Source: Alkanindiges hydrocarboniclasticus | GTDB lineage: Bacteria; Pseudomonadota; Gammaproteobacteria; Pseudomonadales; Moraxellaceae | Assembly: GCF_001982605.1 (NCBI RefSeq) | Contig: NZ_MLCN01000003.1 | Location: 1 to 64,000, forward strand | DNA length: 64,000 bases | Direction of reading: 5' to 3' | In this document: positions 20,799-29,437 of the stretch, piece after piece | Position numbering within the stretch: the stretch's first letter is position 1 | Layout of the letters: every line of letters begins with the position of its first letter | The notes under the pieces: generated by a model | The model's input: only the letters and a program-made list of their open reading frames with translations | Told to the model about the DNA's origin: nothing | Databases searched by the model: none | Made by a program: the position numbers and the translations under genes

Positions 20799-21422
20799 TT
20801 AAGAATCCAGTTTACCTTTAAGACTGGCCAGTGCCTCAAACGGATTATCACGCTTGATCAACTCTGGTTCATCCTCTACCACAGGTTGATGCTTGTTTTC
20901 ACACGCCTCATGACGTGGTGAAATAGGCACCGACAATAATAATTCGTCTTCCAGCAGCTCAATCAGGTCAATGGTCTGGGCATCATCCACCCCATGAACC
21001 ACCTGTTCTTCACTGAGAACGACAAAGTCAGCATCTTCATCCAGGCGCGCAGCCTGTTTTTCATCTGTCAACAGGGCCAGATGAACCTGTGTTGCCACAG
21101 GAACCTCAACCAGTTCCAGACAACGCTGGCAAGTCATGGGCACTGTGGCAGCAAGCGTTCCATCAAGCCATGCCACACGCTGATAGTCATCCATATACAG
21201 ACGGCAATCAACCTGCACCAGAATCTCGTCAGTGTTAGGCTGACCCGCAGGCACAGTCGCTTCACTGGCGATACGCCTAAAACGGCTTAACGGCACCTGC
21301 CCCGACCAGCTAAAGCCTTGCTCTGCCCACTTGAAGGGCTCAATGCGAGACGGTAACTGCGACGCGCTTGATGGCGCAGAAGCCGGTGACCCTTGATTTG
21401 ATGAAAAATTATTTGCTGACAT
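20799..21422 (-). CDS. yceD: YceD (DUF177) rRNA accumulation protein
   Basis: YceD-family proteins are needed for normal 23S rRNA levels and precede rpmF in many bacteria. The 207-residue acidic protein shows the family's cysteine pair (TCQRCLE), the DLIELLEDELLLSVPISPRH segment, and the C-terminal NPFEALASLKGKL, which is the most conserved part. It is the first gene of the yceD-rpmF unit, with a consensus promoter upstream. Confidence 0.93.
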   Translation of the reverse strand: MSANNFSSNQGSPASAPSSASQLPSRIEPFKWAEQGFSWSGQVPLSRFRRIASEATVPAGQPNTDEILVQVDCRLYMDDYQRVAWLDGTLAATVPMTCQRCLELVEVPVATQVHLALLTDEKQAARLDEDADFVVLSEEQVVHGVDDAQTIDLIELLEDELLLSVPISPRHEACENKHQPVVEDEPELIKRDNPFEALASLKGKLDS

Positions 21423-21448
21423 GATTTGCTAACATATACAGGGCGGCA

Positions 21449-21477
21449 ATTCTACAAAGTTGTGAGAGCGCTGTCAA
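21449..21477 (-). promoter_or_regulatory. Promoter of yceD-rpmF
   Basis: TTGACA, a 17-base spacer and TAGAAT make a near-perfect sigma-70 promoter about 27 bases before the yceD start. Confidence 0.85.
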
Positions 21478-21852
21478 AGAATAAGATATAATTTTAACCG
21501 CTATTGGTAAATTTTCATAGATCAGGCTGGCAAATAGACGATGAACTGTTAAGCCTGCCAGCTTAGGCTGAGTGTCTTATTGACCACAAACGCTTGGCAT
21601 TACTAATCCTGCCAGAACACAGTATCTACCCCACTCAATACTATGAGCCGGATTAAACAGGATACAGCACTGCTGACCTGTTAACGCAACTATTTTACCT
21701 CTGTATTGCATATTACTTTTTAGCTTTATATCCTCATTGGTTTACTGATTTACATTTTTTAAAGTGAAATGGATCAAAACTGCCTAGACTACATGCAGGC
21801 TTACGCTAAGGTAATAGAACACCACTTCATGGGATTGTTTAAATAAACCAAT
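21478..21852. other. Non-coding stretch between yceD and the YciO-like gene
   Basis: About 370 bases without a credible gene. GCTGGCA (21526-21532) and TGCCAGC (21556-21562) could pair across a 23-base loop, and AAGGA at 21853 serves the next gene. I saw no tRNA, clear promoter or terminator. Confidence 0.4.
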
Positions 21853-21865
21853 AAGGAACATGAAC

Positions 21866-22483
21866 ATGCTGCATTTACGTATTCATCCGCAAAATCCACA
21901 GCCACGTCTGATTCAGCAGGCGGTTGACCGCTTCCGTGCCGGTGATGTGGCGGTATATCCCACCGATGCCTGTTATGCCATTGGCTGTCATATTGGCGAT
22001 AAAACCGCCATGGAAAAAATTGGCATGATCCGGCGTTTACCCGCGCAGCACCAATATGCCATTTTGTGTCGGGATTTGTCCGATATTGCCACTTATGCGA
22101 AAGTAGACAACAGTACCTACCGTTTATTGAAAGCCAATACACCCAGTATTTGTACTTTTATCCTGCCGGCCACCAGTGAAGTGCCCCGTCGCCTGCTGCA
22201 CCCCAAGAAAAAAACCATTGGTATTCGTATTCCCACCAACCCGATTTGTCAGGCACTGCTTGAAGAGCTGAATGAACCATTGCTTACCAGCACCCTGATT
22301 TTACCAGGTCAGGATATGCCTTTTGATGATCCCTATGACATTGAAATGCAGTTGGGCAAGCAAATTGATGTATTTATTGATGGCGGCGTATGCAGCCGTG
22401 GTGTGACCAGTATTATTGATTTATCTGGCGATTACCCGGTGGTGGTACGTGAAGGCATGGGAAATGTGAGCGCATTCGCATAA
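21866..22483 (+). CDS. yciO: Sua5/YciO-family protein
   Basis: The family includes the enzyme that makes threonylcarbamoyl-AMP for tRNA t6A; the YciO branch has a related fold and an uncertain in vivo role. The 205-residue single-domain protein has the family motifs YPTDACYAIG (nucleotide site), the KKKTIGIRIPTNP segment and the C-terminal VTSIIDLSGDYPVVVREGMG. It lacks the extra C-terminal domain of some Sua5 proteins. The second ATG (21866) is used because AAGGA lies 8 bases before it and only 2 before the first. Confidence 0.88.
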   Translation: MLHLRIHPQNPQPRLIQQAVDRFRAGDVAVYPTDACYAIGCHIGDKTAMEKIGMIRRLPAQHQYAILCRDLSDIATYAKVDNSTYRLLKANTPSICTFILPATSEVPRRLLHPKKKTIGIRIPTNPICQALLEELNEPLLTSTLILPGQDMPFDDPYDIEMQLGKQIDVFIDGGVCSRGVTSIIDLSGDYPVVVREGMGNVSAFA

Positions 22484-22860
22484 CCGCAAAACTCAATAGA
22501 CCACTCTGTCTATTTTCATTTTCATAATTCAGCCTGTTTGCCATTAATTGGCACACAGGCTGAGCATTATTTTCCAATAAGTAATATAGTTTTAAAACTG
22601 ACTGATCGTTCACACTTAAGCATCCGCTTTGCTGTACAATCCTCTCATTATGACTGCAAAACTGTCACTTTTTGTAAATGCAGAAAGTTGGCATAAAAAA
22701 TGCTCTCTAAACGCGCCTGTCTATCTTCATCAATAAAGTCTTGTACTGCTTTTTTAAAGCATCGGCTTTTTGTGAAGTGTGCAGATCTGCGCTGTGGTAT
22801 TGCTCAGATTACGGTAACTCTATCTCATGCCTTTTGTATAAATTCGCGTGGCCTAATTAA
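22484..22860. other. Non-coding stretch between the YciO-like gene and scpA
   Basis: No gene supported. It contains a hairpin listed separately and a TACAAT at 22635-22640 that could be a -10 box of a promoter for scpA with a long leader. The scpA ATG directly follows an in-frame TAA, so the gene cannot extend into this region. Confidence 0.4.
22529..22563 (+). terminator. Probable terminator after the YciO-like gene
   Basis: TCAGCCTGT and ACAGGCTGA pair, then after one mismatch TGCCA pairs with TGGCA, around a 5-base loop. The hairpin is strong but the following T-run is weak (ATTATTTTCC). Confidence 0.5.
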
Positions 22861-23667
22861 ATGAACCAACAACAAACTGCTGGTGAGCCTGCTCAGACTA
22901 CGGTTGCCCGTATTCATGATGAAAGGTTTTCCCATATCCCTGATGATTTATATATCCCGCCTGAAGCGTTCCAGATATTGCTGGAATACTTTGAAGGGCC
23001 GCTGGATTTCTTACTGTATCTCGTCCATAAAAATGGCCTCAATCTGGTTGAACTGGATATTGCGCCAATTGCTACCCAGTATCTGCATTATATTCAGGGC
23101 ATGAAGGCACTCAATATTGAGCTGGCAGCTGACTACATGGTTATGGCGGCGTCCTTGGCTGATATTAAGTCACGCCTGTTACTGCCTAAACCGCAGGTTG
23201 CCAAACCTGAAGATGATCCGCGTCAGGATTTGCTTAGTCGTCTGCAAAACTATGCCAAAGTCAAACAGGGTGCCATGTGGCTCAGTGCCTGCCAGATTCT
23301 GGAACGCGATGTCTTTGATGCCAACAGTACAGTGGCTGCTGTGTATTGCCATGATGATGAGCGCTTTGAGGCCAGCCTGTTGCATGACGCCATGGCCCTG
23401 CTGCTAAAGCGGCCACGCCTGCAAACCCATCAGGTGGAAGTAGAGCCGGTACAGCTGGAAGAGCGCATTGTCTTTATCCGTCAGATGATCATGAAGGGTG
23501 GCGTATTGTCGTTTCATCAATTCATTAATCCCGCGCAAGGTCACATGGGCATTGTGGTGACGTTTATGGCGGTGCTGGAGCTGGTGCGTCAGGGTGAGCT
23601 TGAAATCCGGGGTTGCGGGATTGAGCAACCGCTGGCGGTTGAAGGACGGCACAGCCATGCTGCCTGA
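22861..23667 (+). CDS. scpA: Segregation and condensation protein A
   Basis: ScpA is the kleisin that bridges the heads of Smc and binds ScpB in bacterial condensin. The 268-residue protein has the family N-terminal FEGPLDFLLYLVHKNGLNL (residues about 43-61), then the helical middle and a C-terminal winged-helix. There is no clear ribosome-binding sequence before the ATG. scpB overlaps its end by 11 bases and smc lies at 34372, so all three condensin parts are in this window. Confidence 0.93.
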   Translation: MNQQQTAGEPAQTTVARIHDERFSHIPDDLYIPPEAFQILLEYFEGPLDFLLYLVHKNGLNLVELDIAPIATQYLHYIQGMKALNIELAADYMVMAASLADIKSRLLLPKPQVAKPEDDPRQDLLSRLQNYAKVKQGAMWLSACQILERDVFDANSTVAAVYCHDDERFEASLLHDAMALLLKRPRLQTHQVEVEPVQLEERIVFIRQMIMKGGVLSFHQFINPAQGHMGIVVTFMAVLELVRQGELEIRGCGIEQPLAVEGRHSHAA

Positions 23668-24253
23668 TCCGCATCTCCAGCAGCCTGCCTCGCTACATCC
23701 AGTCAATATTATTGACGATGCCCTGCTGCGACTGGAAGCCCTGATTTTTGCCAGTGAAGGGCCTGTGAGCTTGTCCCAGCTTAAACAGGCCTTTGAGGAC
23801 AGTATTAGTACTGCGCAAATCAGGCACTGGCTGGAACTGCTGGCAGCGCGCCAGAATAACCGTGCCATTGAACTGATTGAAACCGCGCAGGGCTACCGCT
23901 TTCAGGTGCGTGAAAACTACAGCAGCCTGATTGCCAAGGTCTGGCCCGAGCGTCCGGTACGTTTATCCAGCGCCTTGCTGGAAACACTGGCCGTGATTGC
24001 CTACCATCAGCCGGTGACCCGTGCTGATATTGAACATATTCGTGGTGTATCCGTGAACAGTCAGATTTTAAGAACATTGTTTGACCGTCAGTGGATTACC
24101 GAATCCGGTTTTCGTGAGATTCCAGGGCGGCCTGCCTTACTGGTGACCACGAAACATTTTTTAAATGCTTTTGGCCTCGTGTCATTGAAAGCTTTACCAC
24201 CGCTAGAAGATGTCAAGGAAGTGCTGGATACCTTTAACGATGCTTTATCGTGA
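23657..24253 (+). CDS. scpB: Segregation and condensation protein B
   Basis: ScpB is the dimeric winged-helix partner of ScpA in condensin. The start MLPDPHLQQP overlaps the scpA end and has AAGGA about 10 bases before it; an in-frame upstream ATG at 23594 is rejected because it lies deep in scpA. Family pattern: ALIFASEGPVSLSQL, then ETLAVIAYHQPVTRADIEHIRG and the GRPALLVTT segment. The protein is 198 residues. Confidence 0.93.
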   Translation: MLPDPHLQQPASLHPVNIIDDALLRLEALIFASEGPVSLSQLKQAFEDSISTAQIRHWLELLAARQNNRAIELIETAQGYRFQVRENYSSLIAKVWPERPVRLSSALLETLAVIAYHQPVTRADIEHIRGVSVNSQILRTLFDRQWITESGFREIPGRPALLVTTKHFLNAFGLVSLKALPPLEDVKEVLDTFNDALS

Positions 24254-24314
24254 TAGGCCCGGACAGATACACCAGCGTGGTTAAAGCGGTTTTTTTATTA
24301 AGGTTGTGTTTGCT

Positions 24315-25175
24315 ATGAGTGAAAAGTTACAAAAAGTACTGGCCAGAATTGGCCTGGGGTCACGCCGCTATATGGAAGAAGTCATTGCTGCCGGGCGTGT
24401 CAGTGTTAATGGTCGCATTGCCCAAGTGGGTGAACGTATTGAACCGGGTGATGAGCTGCGGATTGATGGCCGCAAGGTTCAGTTTCAACTGGAAGATGAA
24501 GTGCGCCGCCGTGTGCTGGTGTATTACAAGCCGGAAGGTGAAATCTGTTCACGCAACGATCCGGAAGGCCGTCCTACTGTATTTGAGCATCTGCCACAAA
24601 TTGCCAATGACCGCTGGGTGATGGTAGGCCGTCTGGACATTAACAGTACCGGCCTGCTGCTGTTTACCAATGATGGTGAGCTGGCCAATCGCCTGATGCA
24701 TCCGTCCAATGAAGTTGAGCGTGAATACGCGGTACGCGTGATGGGCGAAGTCACTGCTGAGGCACGCAAAAACCTGTTAGCCGGTGTGGAACTGGAAGAT
24801 GGCCCAGCCAAGTTTGAATCGTTTAGTGAAATTGGCGGCGAAGGCATTAACCGCTGGTATCAGGTGGTGGTCAAAGAGGGCCGTAACCGCGAAGTACGCC
24901 GCCTGTTTGAATCACAGGGCCTTAAGGTAAGCCGCCTGCTGCGTACCCGTTATGGTTCGGTCATTCTGCCGCGTGAGCTGCGTACTGGCCGCTGGGTAGA
25001 ACTGGACAAGCATGACATTGATAATCTGGTAAAATCGGTAGAGCTAAAGCCCCGTATTGGTACTGGCTTGTATGGCATGGCCAAGCGTCGCGCCGAGCGT
25101 CAGGTGGAAAACCCACTGCCAGCGCGTCGGGGTGGATTTTTACGTCAGCAAAAGCGGGATACCAGCGTTAAATAA
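24315..25175 (+). CDS. rluB: 23S rRNA pseudouridine synthase RluB
   Basis: RluB makes pseudouridine at position 2605 of 23S rRNA (Escherichia coli numbering). An N-terminal S4 RNA-binding domain ([20 protein letters not shown], about 1-60) is followed by the RsuA-like catalytic domain, with the catalytic Asp in [20 protein letters not shown] and the [12 protein letters not shown] segment. The C-terminal tail is basic. The start ATG at 24315 is preferred to a GTG three codons earlier. scpB and rluB often neighbour each other. Confidence 0.93.
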   Translation: MSEKLQKVLARIGLGSRRYMEEVIAAGRVSVNGRIAQVGERIEPGDELRIDGRKVQFQLEDEVRRRVLVYYKPEGEICSRNDPEGRPTVFEHLPQIANDRWVMVGRLDINSTGLLLFTNDGELANRLMHPSNEVEREYAVRVMGEVTAEARKNLLAGVELEDGPAKFESFSEIGGEGINRWYQVVVKEGRNREVRRLFESQGLKVSRLLRTRYGSVILPRELRTGRWVELDKHDIDNLVKSVELKPRIGTGLYGMAKRRAERQVENPLPARRGGFLRQQKRDTSVK

Positions 25176-25191
25176 CTTTTTATGCTGAATC

Positions 25192-25228
25192 AAAAAAGCC
25201 TGTTTTAATCGTTAAACAGGCTTTTTTT
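25192..25228 (+). terminator. Strong terminator after rluB
   Basis: AAAAAAGCCTGTTT pairs with AAACAGGCTTTTTT around an 8-base loop, with a T-run. Confidence 0.92.
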
Positions 25229-25322
25229 ACATCTATATTGCTGGCGTTGAGGAAAGAATTCCGACTATCGTTTGGCCTAATTACTCAACTTATTTTTAAA
25301 TACTAATGGCAAGTAATTCACA

Positions 25323-25880
25323 ATGCAGTCATTAGCACCCGATGAAATCATATTATTTCAGGCCATGCCTTTTAATTCTTTAAGTAAAATTTTTTATATG
25401 GCTGCCAACCTACTGGGCTTAATCATTATTTTTCCAACAAGCTTGCTATTAGATACTTGTCTTAACCTGTATATTTTCCTGATTTTATTCATGCTATTGA
25501 AGAGTTTTAATAAAATTACGATTGCTAACCAGCGTATATTTTTAAGAATTTTTCTCATCACGAGAACGATTAACTTAAACAGAATCGCACACTCGCCTTA
25601 CCTTACTATTCCACCGCACACGTTTAAAAAATATGAATGGCAAAGAAAACTGTTGAAACAGGATTTTCAAAAATTCTGGCAAGATAAATTTGGTATTTAC
25701 TTTGCAGCAAGTCCAGAAATGCAGTCCTTTACTTTGCTCAATCAGCCTTTATAGTACCTATGGCTTGGATTATTTTCTAAAAAACAATCCAAACAATTTT
25801 TACAAATTTTAGCTAAACACTGGCAACTTGACTCCTCTATTCAGTTACCTGAAAAATTGACAAACAAGCGTCAATCATGA
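25323..25880 (+). pseudogene. Membrane-protein gene interrupted by one in-frame TAG
   Basis: The frame starts with MQSLAPDEIILFQAMPF, has two hydrophobic helices (about residues 21-62), then a cytoplasmic domain of the bacterial PH-like or membrane-proximal kind. A TAG stands at 25752. The same frame then continues without a stop for 41 more codons (YLWLGLFSKKQ... LAKHWQLDSSIQLPEKL), coding-like in composition, and ends at TGA 25878-25880. Either the gene was inactivated by one nonsense codon, or the stop is read through. The downstream part has no start site of its own. Visibly AT-richer than its neighbours. No family recognised. Confidence 0.6.
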
Positions 25881-25907
25881 AGTTAACGCTTATTTACCTT
25901 TACCTAG

Positions 25908-26372
25908 TCACATCTGTGATTGCAGATAGTTTGGCAGGCCAATTTTCTTAATCAGGCCCAACTGTTTTTCCAGCCAATAGGTATGGTCTTCTTCGGTATC
26001 GGCCATTTGCGCACGCAGCATGTCGCGGCTGACATAATCACCCTTGGCTTCACACAGTTGTACACCCTTGGCCAGATCCTTGCGAACCTTGTATTCCAGC
26101 GCAAGATCTGCTTCCAGGCACGAAATCACATCGGTGCCAATATTCAGGCTATCCCGTGACATATCTGGCGTGCCGTCCAGAAACAGCACACGGCGAATTA
26201 ACGCATCAGCATGGCCACCTTCTTCCTGTGATTCATGATCCAGCCGTTCGTAAAGCTTATGCAGTCCCCAGTCTTCATACATACGGGAATGGATCAGGTA
26301 CTGGTCACGCGCAGCAAGTTCGCCGCCTATCAGCATATTTAAATAATTAATCACTTCGGTATCGCCGCGCAT
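25908..26372 (-). CDS. bfr: Bacterioferritin lacking the haem-ligand methionine
   Basis: Bacterioferritin stores iron in a 24-subunit shell. The start [11 protein letters not shown] is set by AGGAG 7 bases before it, giving 154 residues. The ferroxidase ligands are intact: Glu18, Glu51, His54, Glu93, Glu127 and His130. Position 52, Met in haem-binding bacterioferritins (EMKHAD), is Gly here (EEGGHAD), so this subunit is unlikely to bind the inter-subunit haem by itself. Some bacteria make two bacterioferritin types, one without this Met; a second type may be elsewhere in the genome. Confidence 0.92.
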   Translation of the reverse strand: MRGDTEVINYLNMLIGGELAARDQYLIHSRMYEDWGLHKLYERLDHESQEEGGHADALIRRVLFLDGTPDMSRDSLNIGTDVISCLEADLALEYKVRKDLAKGVQLCEAKGDYVSRDMLRAQMADTEEDHTYWLEKQLGLIKKIGLPNYLQSQM

Positions 26373-26397
26373 GATGTTTCTCCTCAAAACTGGTGCC

Positions 26398-26425
26398 ATT
26401 ATGGCGCAGACTGCTGTATTTTCAA
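26398..26425 (-). promoter_or_regulatory. Predicted bfr promoter
   Basis: TTGAAA, a 16-base spacer and CATAAT lie about 25 bases before the bfr start. No convincing Fur box was found. Confidence 0.5.
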
Positions 26426-26893
26426 AGTGAATAATTGTGTAAGTTTATGATTTTTAACAACTAAAAATGAGAAGCATACGCATTCGCACTATTTTTTGAT
26501 GCCATAACATCTTGTTTTAAAGCTACATTTTGGCATCAGCCTGTCTATTAAGGTGCATTGCTACCCAAGACATTTTTACAAAAAAAGCTTATAGCACTGT
26601 GTTGTCATAGTGGCTTGGGCGACGTAGGTGAATACAGGTTATATAAAAGTAAAGACTGCAATTTTTTTATAAAGTTAAACTTGATAATCCAATTAGGCTG
26701 GTTATTGATAAAGCTTATGGATATCAGCGCATTCTTTGAATGACAAGGCAGGCAAAATTTGTGGCCAGAACAATATACGTAATATTGTGAAAAATTTATG
26801 TGTAGAACCTTAATATTATGTAGTGCAAATAATAAATTCCGGCAAAAACATGAATTTTGATGATAAAAAAAAGACCTAGCCGAGGGTGCCACA
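26426..26893. other. AT-rich stretch between bfr and otsB
   Basis: About 470 AT-rich bases. Short frames at 26558-26743 and 26605-26928 lack ribosome-binding sites and family signs. The one structured element is an inverted repeat listed separately. It probably holds the otsBA promoter, but no clear -10/-35 pair stands out; a sigma-S promoter would fit a trehalose operon. Confidence 0.4.
26770..26788. promoter_or_regulatory. Inverted repeat upstream of otsBA
   Basis: ACAATAT and ATATTGT form perfect 7-base arms around ACGTA, about 105 bases before otsB. It may be an operator. The function is inferred from position only. Confidence 0.35.
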
Positions 26894-27853
26894 ATGACTA
26901 GCCAATCCAGTAAAGATTCAATTGACAACCTGATTCATCATCACACGCAGTCTCAGCATCCGGCGCCCGCCAGTCATAACATGGCTTCTTGCCCAACAAG
27001 GCTGGATAAACCAGTGCGTAATGAACCCGTATTTAATGAGCCAGCCGAATTAATCCAGCAGCTCAAAACCAATACCACCGGATACTGTTTATTTCTGGAT
27101 ATTGATGGCACGCTGGCTGATTTTTGTGATGACCCGGAACAAAGTTTTATTCCGCAAAGTACGCTGGCGGCCATTGAAGCCATTATGCATTATCAGGTGC
27201 CAGTGATTGCCGTGACTGGGCGGCATATTGAAGTGGCACAGCAGCTATTTAAGCAGATTAGCCTGCCAGTAGCGGGCCTGCATGGACTGGATATTATGCT
27301 GGATCGCAATAACAGCCTGAGTCCTGATTTAAGCCATATTGATTTTGTTCGCTTAAGGCAGAAGCTTGAACACACCTGCACTGAATATCCCCGGTTGTTG
27401 CTGGAAGATAAACAGCATTCTTTTGCCCTGCATTACCGCCAGTGCCCTGAACTGGAACCAGTAGCCCATGACATTATGCAGCAGTTACAGGCCAGCTATC
27501 CTCACATGAAGCTGAACCATGGCAAGTGTGTGGTAGAAATCCTGCCAAAGCAGGCTGACAAGGGCCATGCCATACAAACCATTCTGGCCCATCTTCAGCT
27601 TGAGCATGTTATCCCGTTGTTTATTGGTGATGACGTAACCGATGAGTCCGGTTTTAGGGCGGTTAATGCACAACAGGGGATAAGTATTAAGGTAGGTACC
27701 GGTAGTACTGATGCCATTTACCGCTTAAAAGATACTGCAACCGTTGCAGAGTTTTTAAATCAGTTTCACCAGTTTTTGTATCGCGGTGCTGTGAGTAATG
27801 AGGCTGGACGTCGCGCTCAGGCACAACACGGAGAAGAAACATGTCAAAACTAA
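26894..27853 (+). CDS. otsB: Trehalose-6-phosphate phosphatase
   Basis: OtsB removes phosphate from trehalose-6-phosphate to give trehalose, an osmotic and heat protectant. It is a HAD-type phosphatase: the nucleophile Asp69 and acid Asp71 are in FLDIDGTLAD, the later Mg2+ residues in IGDDVTDESGF. An extra N-terminal segment of about 55 residues, rich in His, Ser and Gln, precedes the core; a later ATG (residue 30) is possible. GAGG lies 8 bases before the chosen ATG. otsA overlaps its end by 13 bases. Confidence 0.93.
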   Translation: MTSQSSKDSIDNLIHHHTQSQHPAPASHNMASCPTRLDKPVRNEPVFNEPAELIQQLKTNTTGYCLFLDIDGTLADFCDDPEQSFIPQSTLAAIEAIMHYQVPVIAVTGRHIEVAQQLFKQISLPVAGLHGLDIMLDRNNSLSPDLSHIDFVRLRQKLEHTCTEYPRLLLEDKQHSFALHYRQCPELEPVAHDIMQQLQASYPHMKLNHGKCVVEILPKQADKGHAIQTILAHLQLEHVIPLFIGDDVTDESGFRAVNAQQGISIKVGTGSTDAIYRLKDTATVAEFLNQFHQFLYRGAVSNEAGRRAQAQHGEETCQN

Positions 27854-29313
27854 TTGTATTGTCAAACCGGGTCAGCCTGCCAAATCCTGACAAACCTGCG
27901 GCTGGTGGCCTTGCCGTAGCGCTACAGGATGCCCTGACGGAAACAGGCGGTATCTGGCTGGGCTGGAATGGTGACATCATCCCTGACAGCAGGGATACCA
28001 GTGCAGATGAAAATACCAGCCACGCAGCTTACCAGCCCCAGTTTGGGCAGGTGGTGGATGGCAAGATTGAATACCTGACCTGCCCCCTTACCCAGAACCA
28101 GTATGACCAGTATTATTGTGGCTTTGCCAACAATACGCTGTGGCCTGCTATGCATGAACGGCAGGACTTGCTTGAATACAATCCGGCAGAGTTTGAAACC
28201 TACCAGCAGGTTAACGCACTGTTTGCCCGGCAACTTAAAGCCATTGCCCAGCCCGATGATGTGATCTGGGTGCATGACTACCATTTCTTTAGCGTGGCCC
28301 GTTACTGCCGTGAGCTTGGCATGGACAACAAAATCGGGTTTTTCCTGCATATTCCGTTTGCACCGCTGTCCATCTGGCAATGCATCCCAACAGCTGAGCG
28401 CCTTATACAGGACTTGTGCCATTATGATCTGGTAGGCCTGCAAACTGATTATGACCAGTCACTGTGCATGCAAGCCTGTACAACGTTGCTAAAAGCACAA
28501 AAAATCCAGCATTCACTGGTCAGTTACCAGCAACGCATTACTACCATTAAATGCTATCCGATTGGTATTAACCCTGCACAGATTCAGCAGGTGGCAAAAA
28601 AACATGCCAATGACCGGCAGGATGTGTTTGACCTTAAAGCCCTAAAACATCAGAAAACCATTATTGGGGTCGACCGTATTGATTACTCCAAGGGCATTCT
28701 GGAACGCTTTGATGCATTTGCTGCATTTTTAGAACAGTATCCGCAGTATCACCGGCGCATTACCGAGCTACAAATTGCCTGCCCTTGCCGCATGGATATT
28801 CTGGCGTATCAGCGCCTGTTTCGGCAGGTGAACCAGACAGTAGAAAAAATTAATGACACCTTTGCCCAGCATGACTGGCTACCGATTGACTGTACCAACG
28901 AGGTCGTTCCGCATGAAACCCTGATGGGATTATATCGGCTGACCGATATTTGCTGGATTAGCTCACTGCGGGATGGCATGAATCTGGTGGCCAAGGAATA
29001 CATTGCCGCACAAGACCCGGAAAACCCCGGCGTGCTGATTTTATCCAAATATGCCGGTGCAGCGGAACAAATGCAGCAAGCGCTGATTGTTGATCCTACT
29101 GATACCCAAGATATGGTGAATGCCCTGAAAACAGCCATTGATATGCCGCTGGAAGAACGCCTTTCCCGTTACCAGCAATTGATGCAAGGCTTAACCACGT
29201 TTGATATTAATGACTGGCGCAACCAGTTTTTGAGTGACTTGCGCAAGAACCATCAACTGGAAAATTTTAAGCAACCCATACGGGCAGTGAATACAGCCTA
29301 TCAGTTGTTGTAA
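27841..29313 (+). CDS. otsA: Trehalose-6-phosphate synthase
   Basis: OtsA joins UDP-glucose and glucose-6-phosphate to make trehalose-6-phosphate. This GT20 glycosyltransferase (490 residues) has the N-terminal SNRVSLPN and GGLAVAL loop, VHDYHFF, the central GVDRIDYSKGILERF and the C-terminal SLRDGMNLVAKEYIAAQ that binds the nucleotide sugar. GGAG is 8 bases before the start, inside otsB. The otsB-otsA order, reversed from Escherichia coli otsBA naming only in spacing, and the overlap indicate one operon ended by a terminator at 29372. Confidence 0.96.
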   Translation: MSKLIVLSNRVSLPNPDKPAAGGLAVALQDALTETGGIWLGWNGDIIPDSRDTSADENTSHAAYQPQFGQVVDGKIEYLTCPLTQNQYDQYYCGFANNTLWPAMHERQDLLEYNPAEFETYQQVNALFARQLKAIAQPDDVIWVHDYHFFSVARYCRELGMDNKIGFFLHIPFAPLSIWQCIPTAERLIQDLCHYDLVGLQTDYDQSLCMQACTTLLKAQKIQHSLVSYQQRITTIKCYPIGINPAQIQQVAKKHANDRQDVFDLKALKHQKTIIGVDRIDYSKGILERFDAFAAFLEQYPQYHRRITELQIACPCRMDILAYQRLFRQVNQTVEKINDTFAQHDWLPIDCTNEVVPHETLMGLYRLTDICWISSLRDGMNLVAKEYIAAQDPENPGVLILSKYAGAAEQMQQALIVDPTDTQDMVNALKTAIDMPLEERLSRYQQLMQGLTTFDINDWRNQFLSDLRKNHQLENFKQPIRAVNTAYQLL

Positions 29314-29371
29314 AAAGTTAAAGCTACAGCATTTTAGCTAGTTATAAATTTGGCTTAAGCAAGAAAAATGC

Positions 29372-29410
29372 TAAAACCAGCTTGTTGTGAATTATCTAAA
29401 GCTGGTTTTA
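29372..29410. terminator. Bidirectional terminator between otsA and the MFS gene
   Basis: TAAAACCAGCTT and AAGCTGGTTTTA form a perfect 12-bp stem with a 15-base loop between convergent genes. T-runs lie mostly within the stem. Confidence 0.7.
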
Positions 29411-29437
29411 CTGGTTAGATTTAAAATATTGCTGAAG

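Noticed and set aside
26440-26490. Possible Fur box before bfr (GAGAAGCATACGCATTC)
   Set aside because: It matches the Fur consensus too poorly to report as a site.
26558-26928. Two short frames between bfr and otsB
   Set aside because: AT-rich, no ribosome-binding site, overlap each other on opposite strands, no recognisable pattern.
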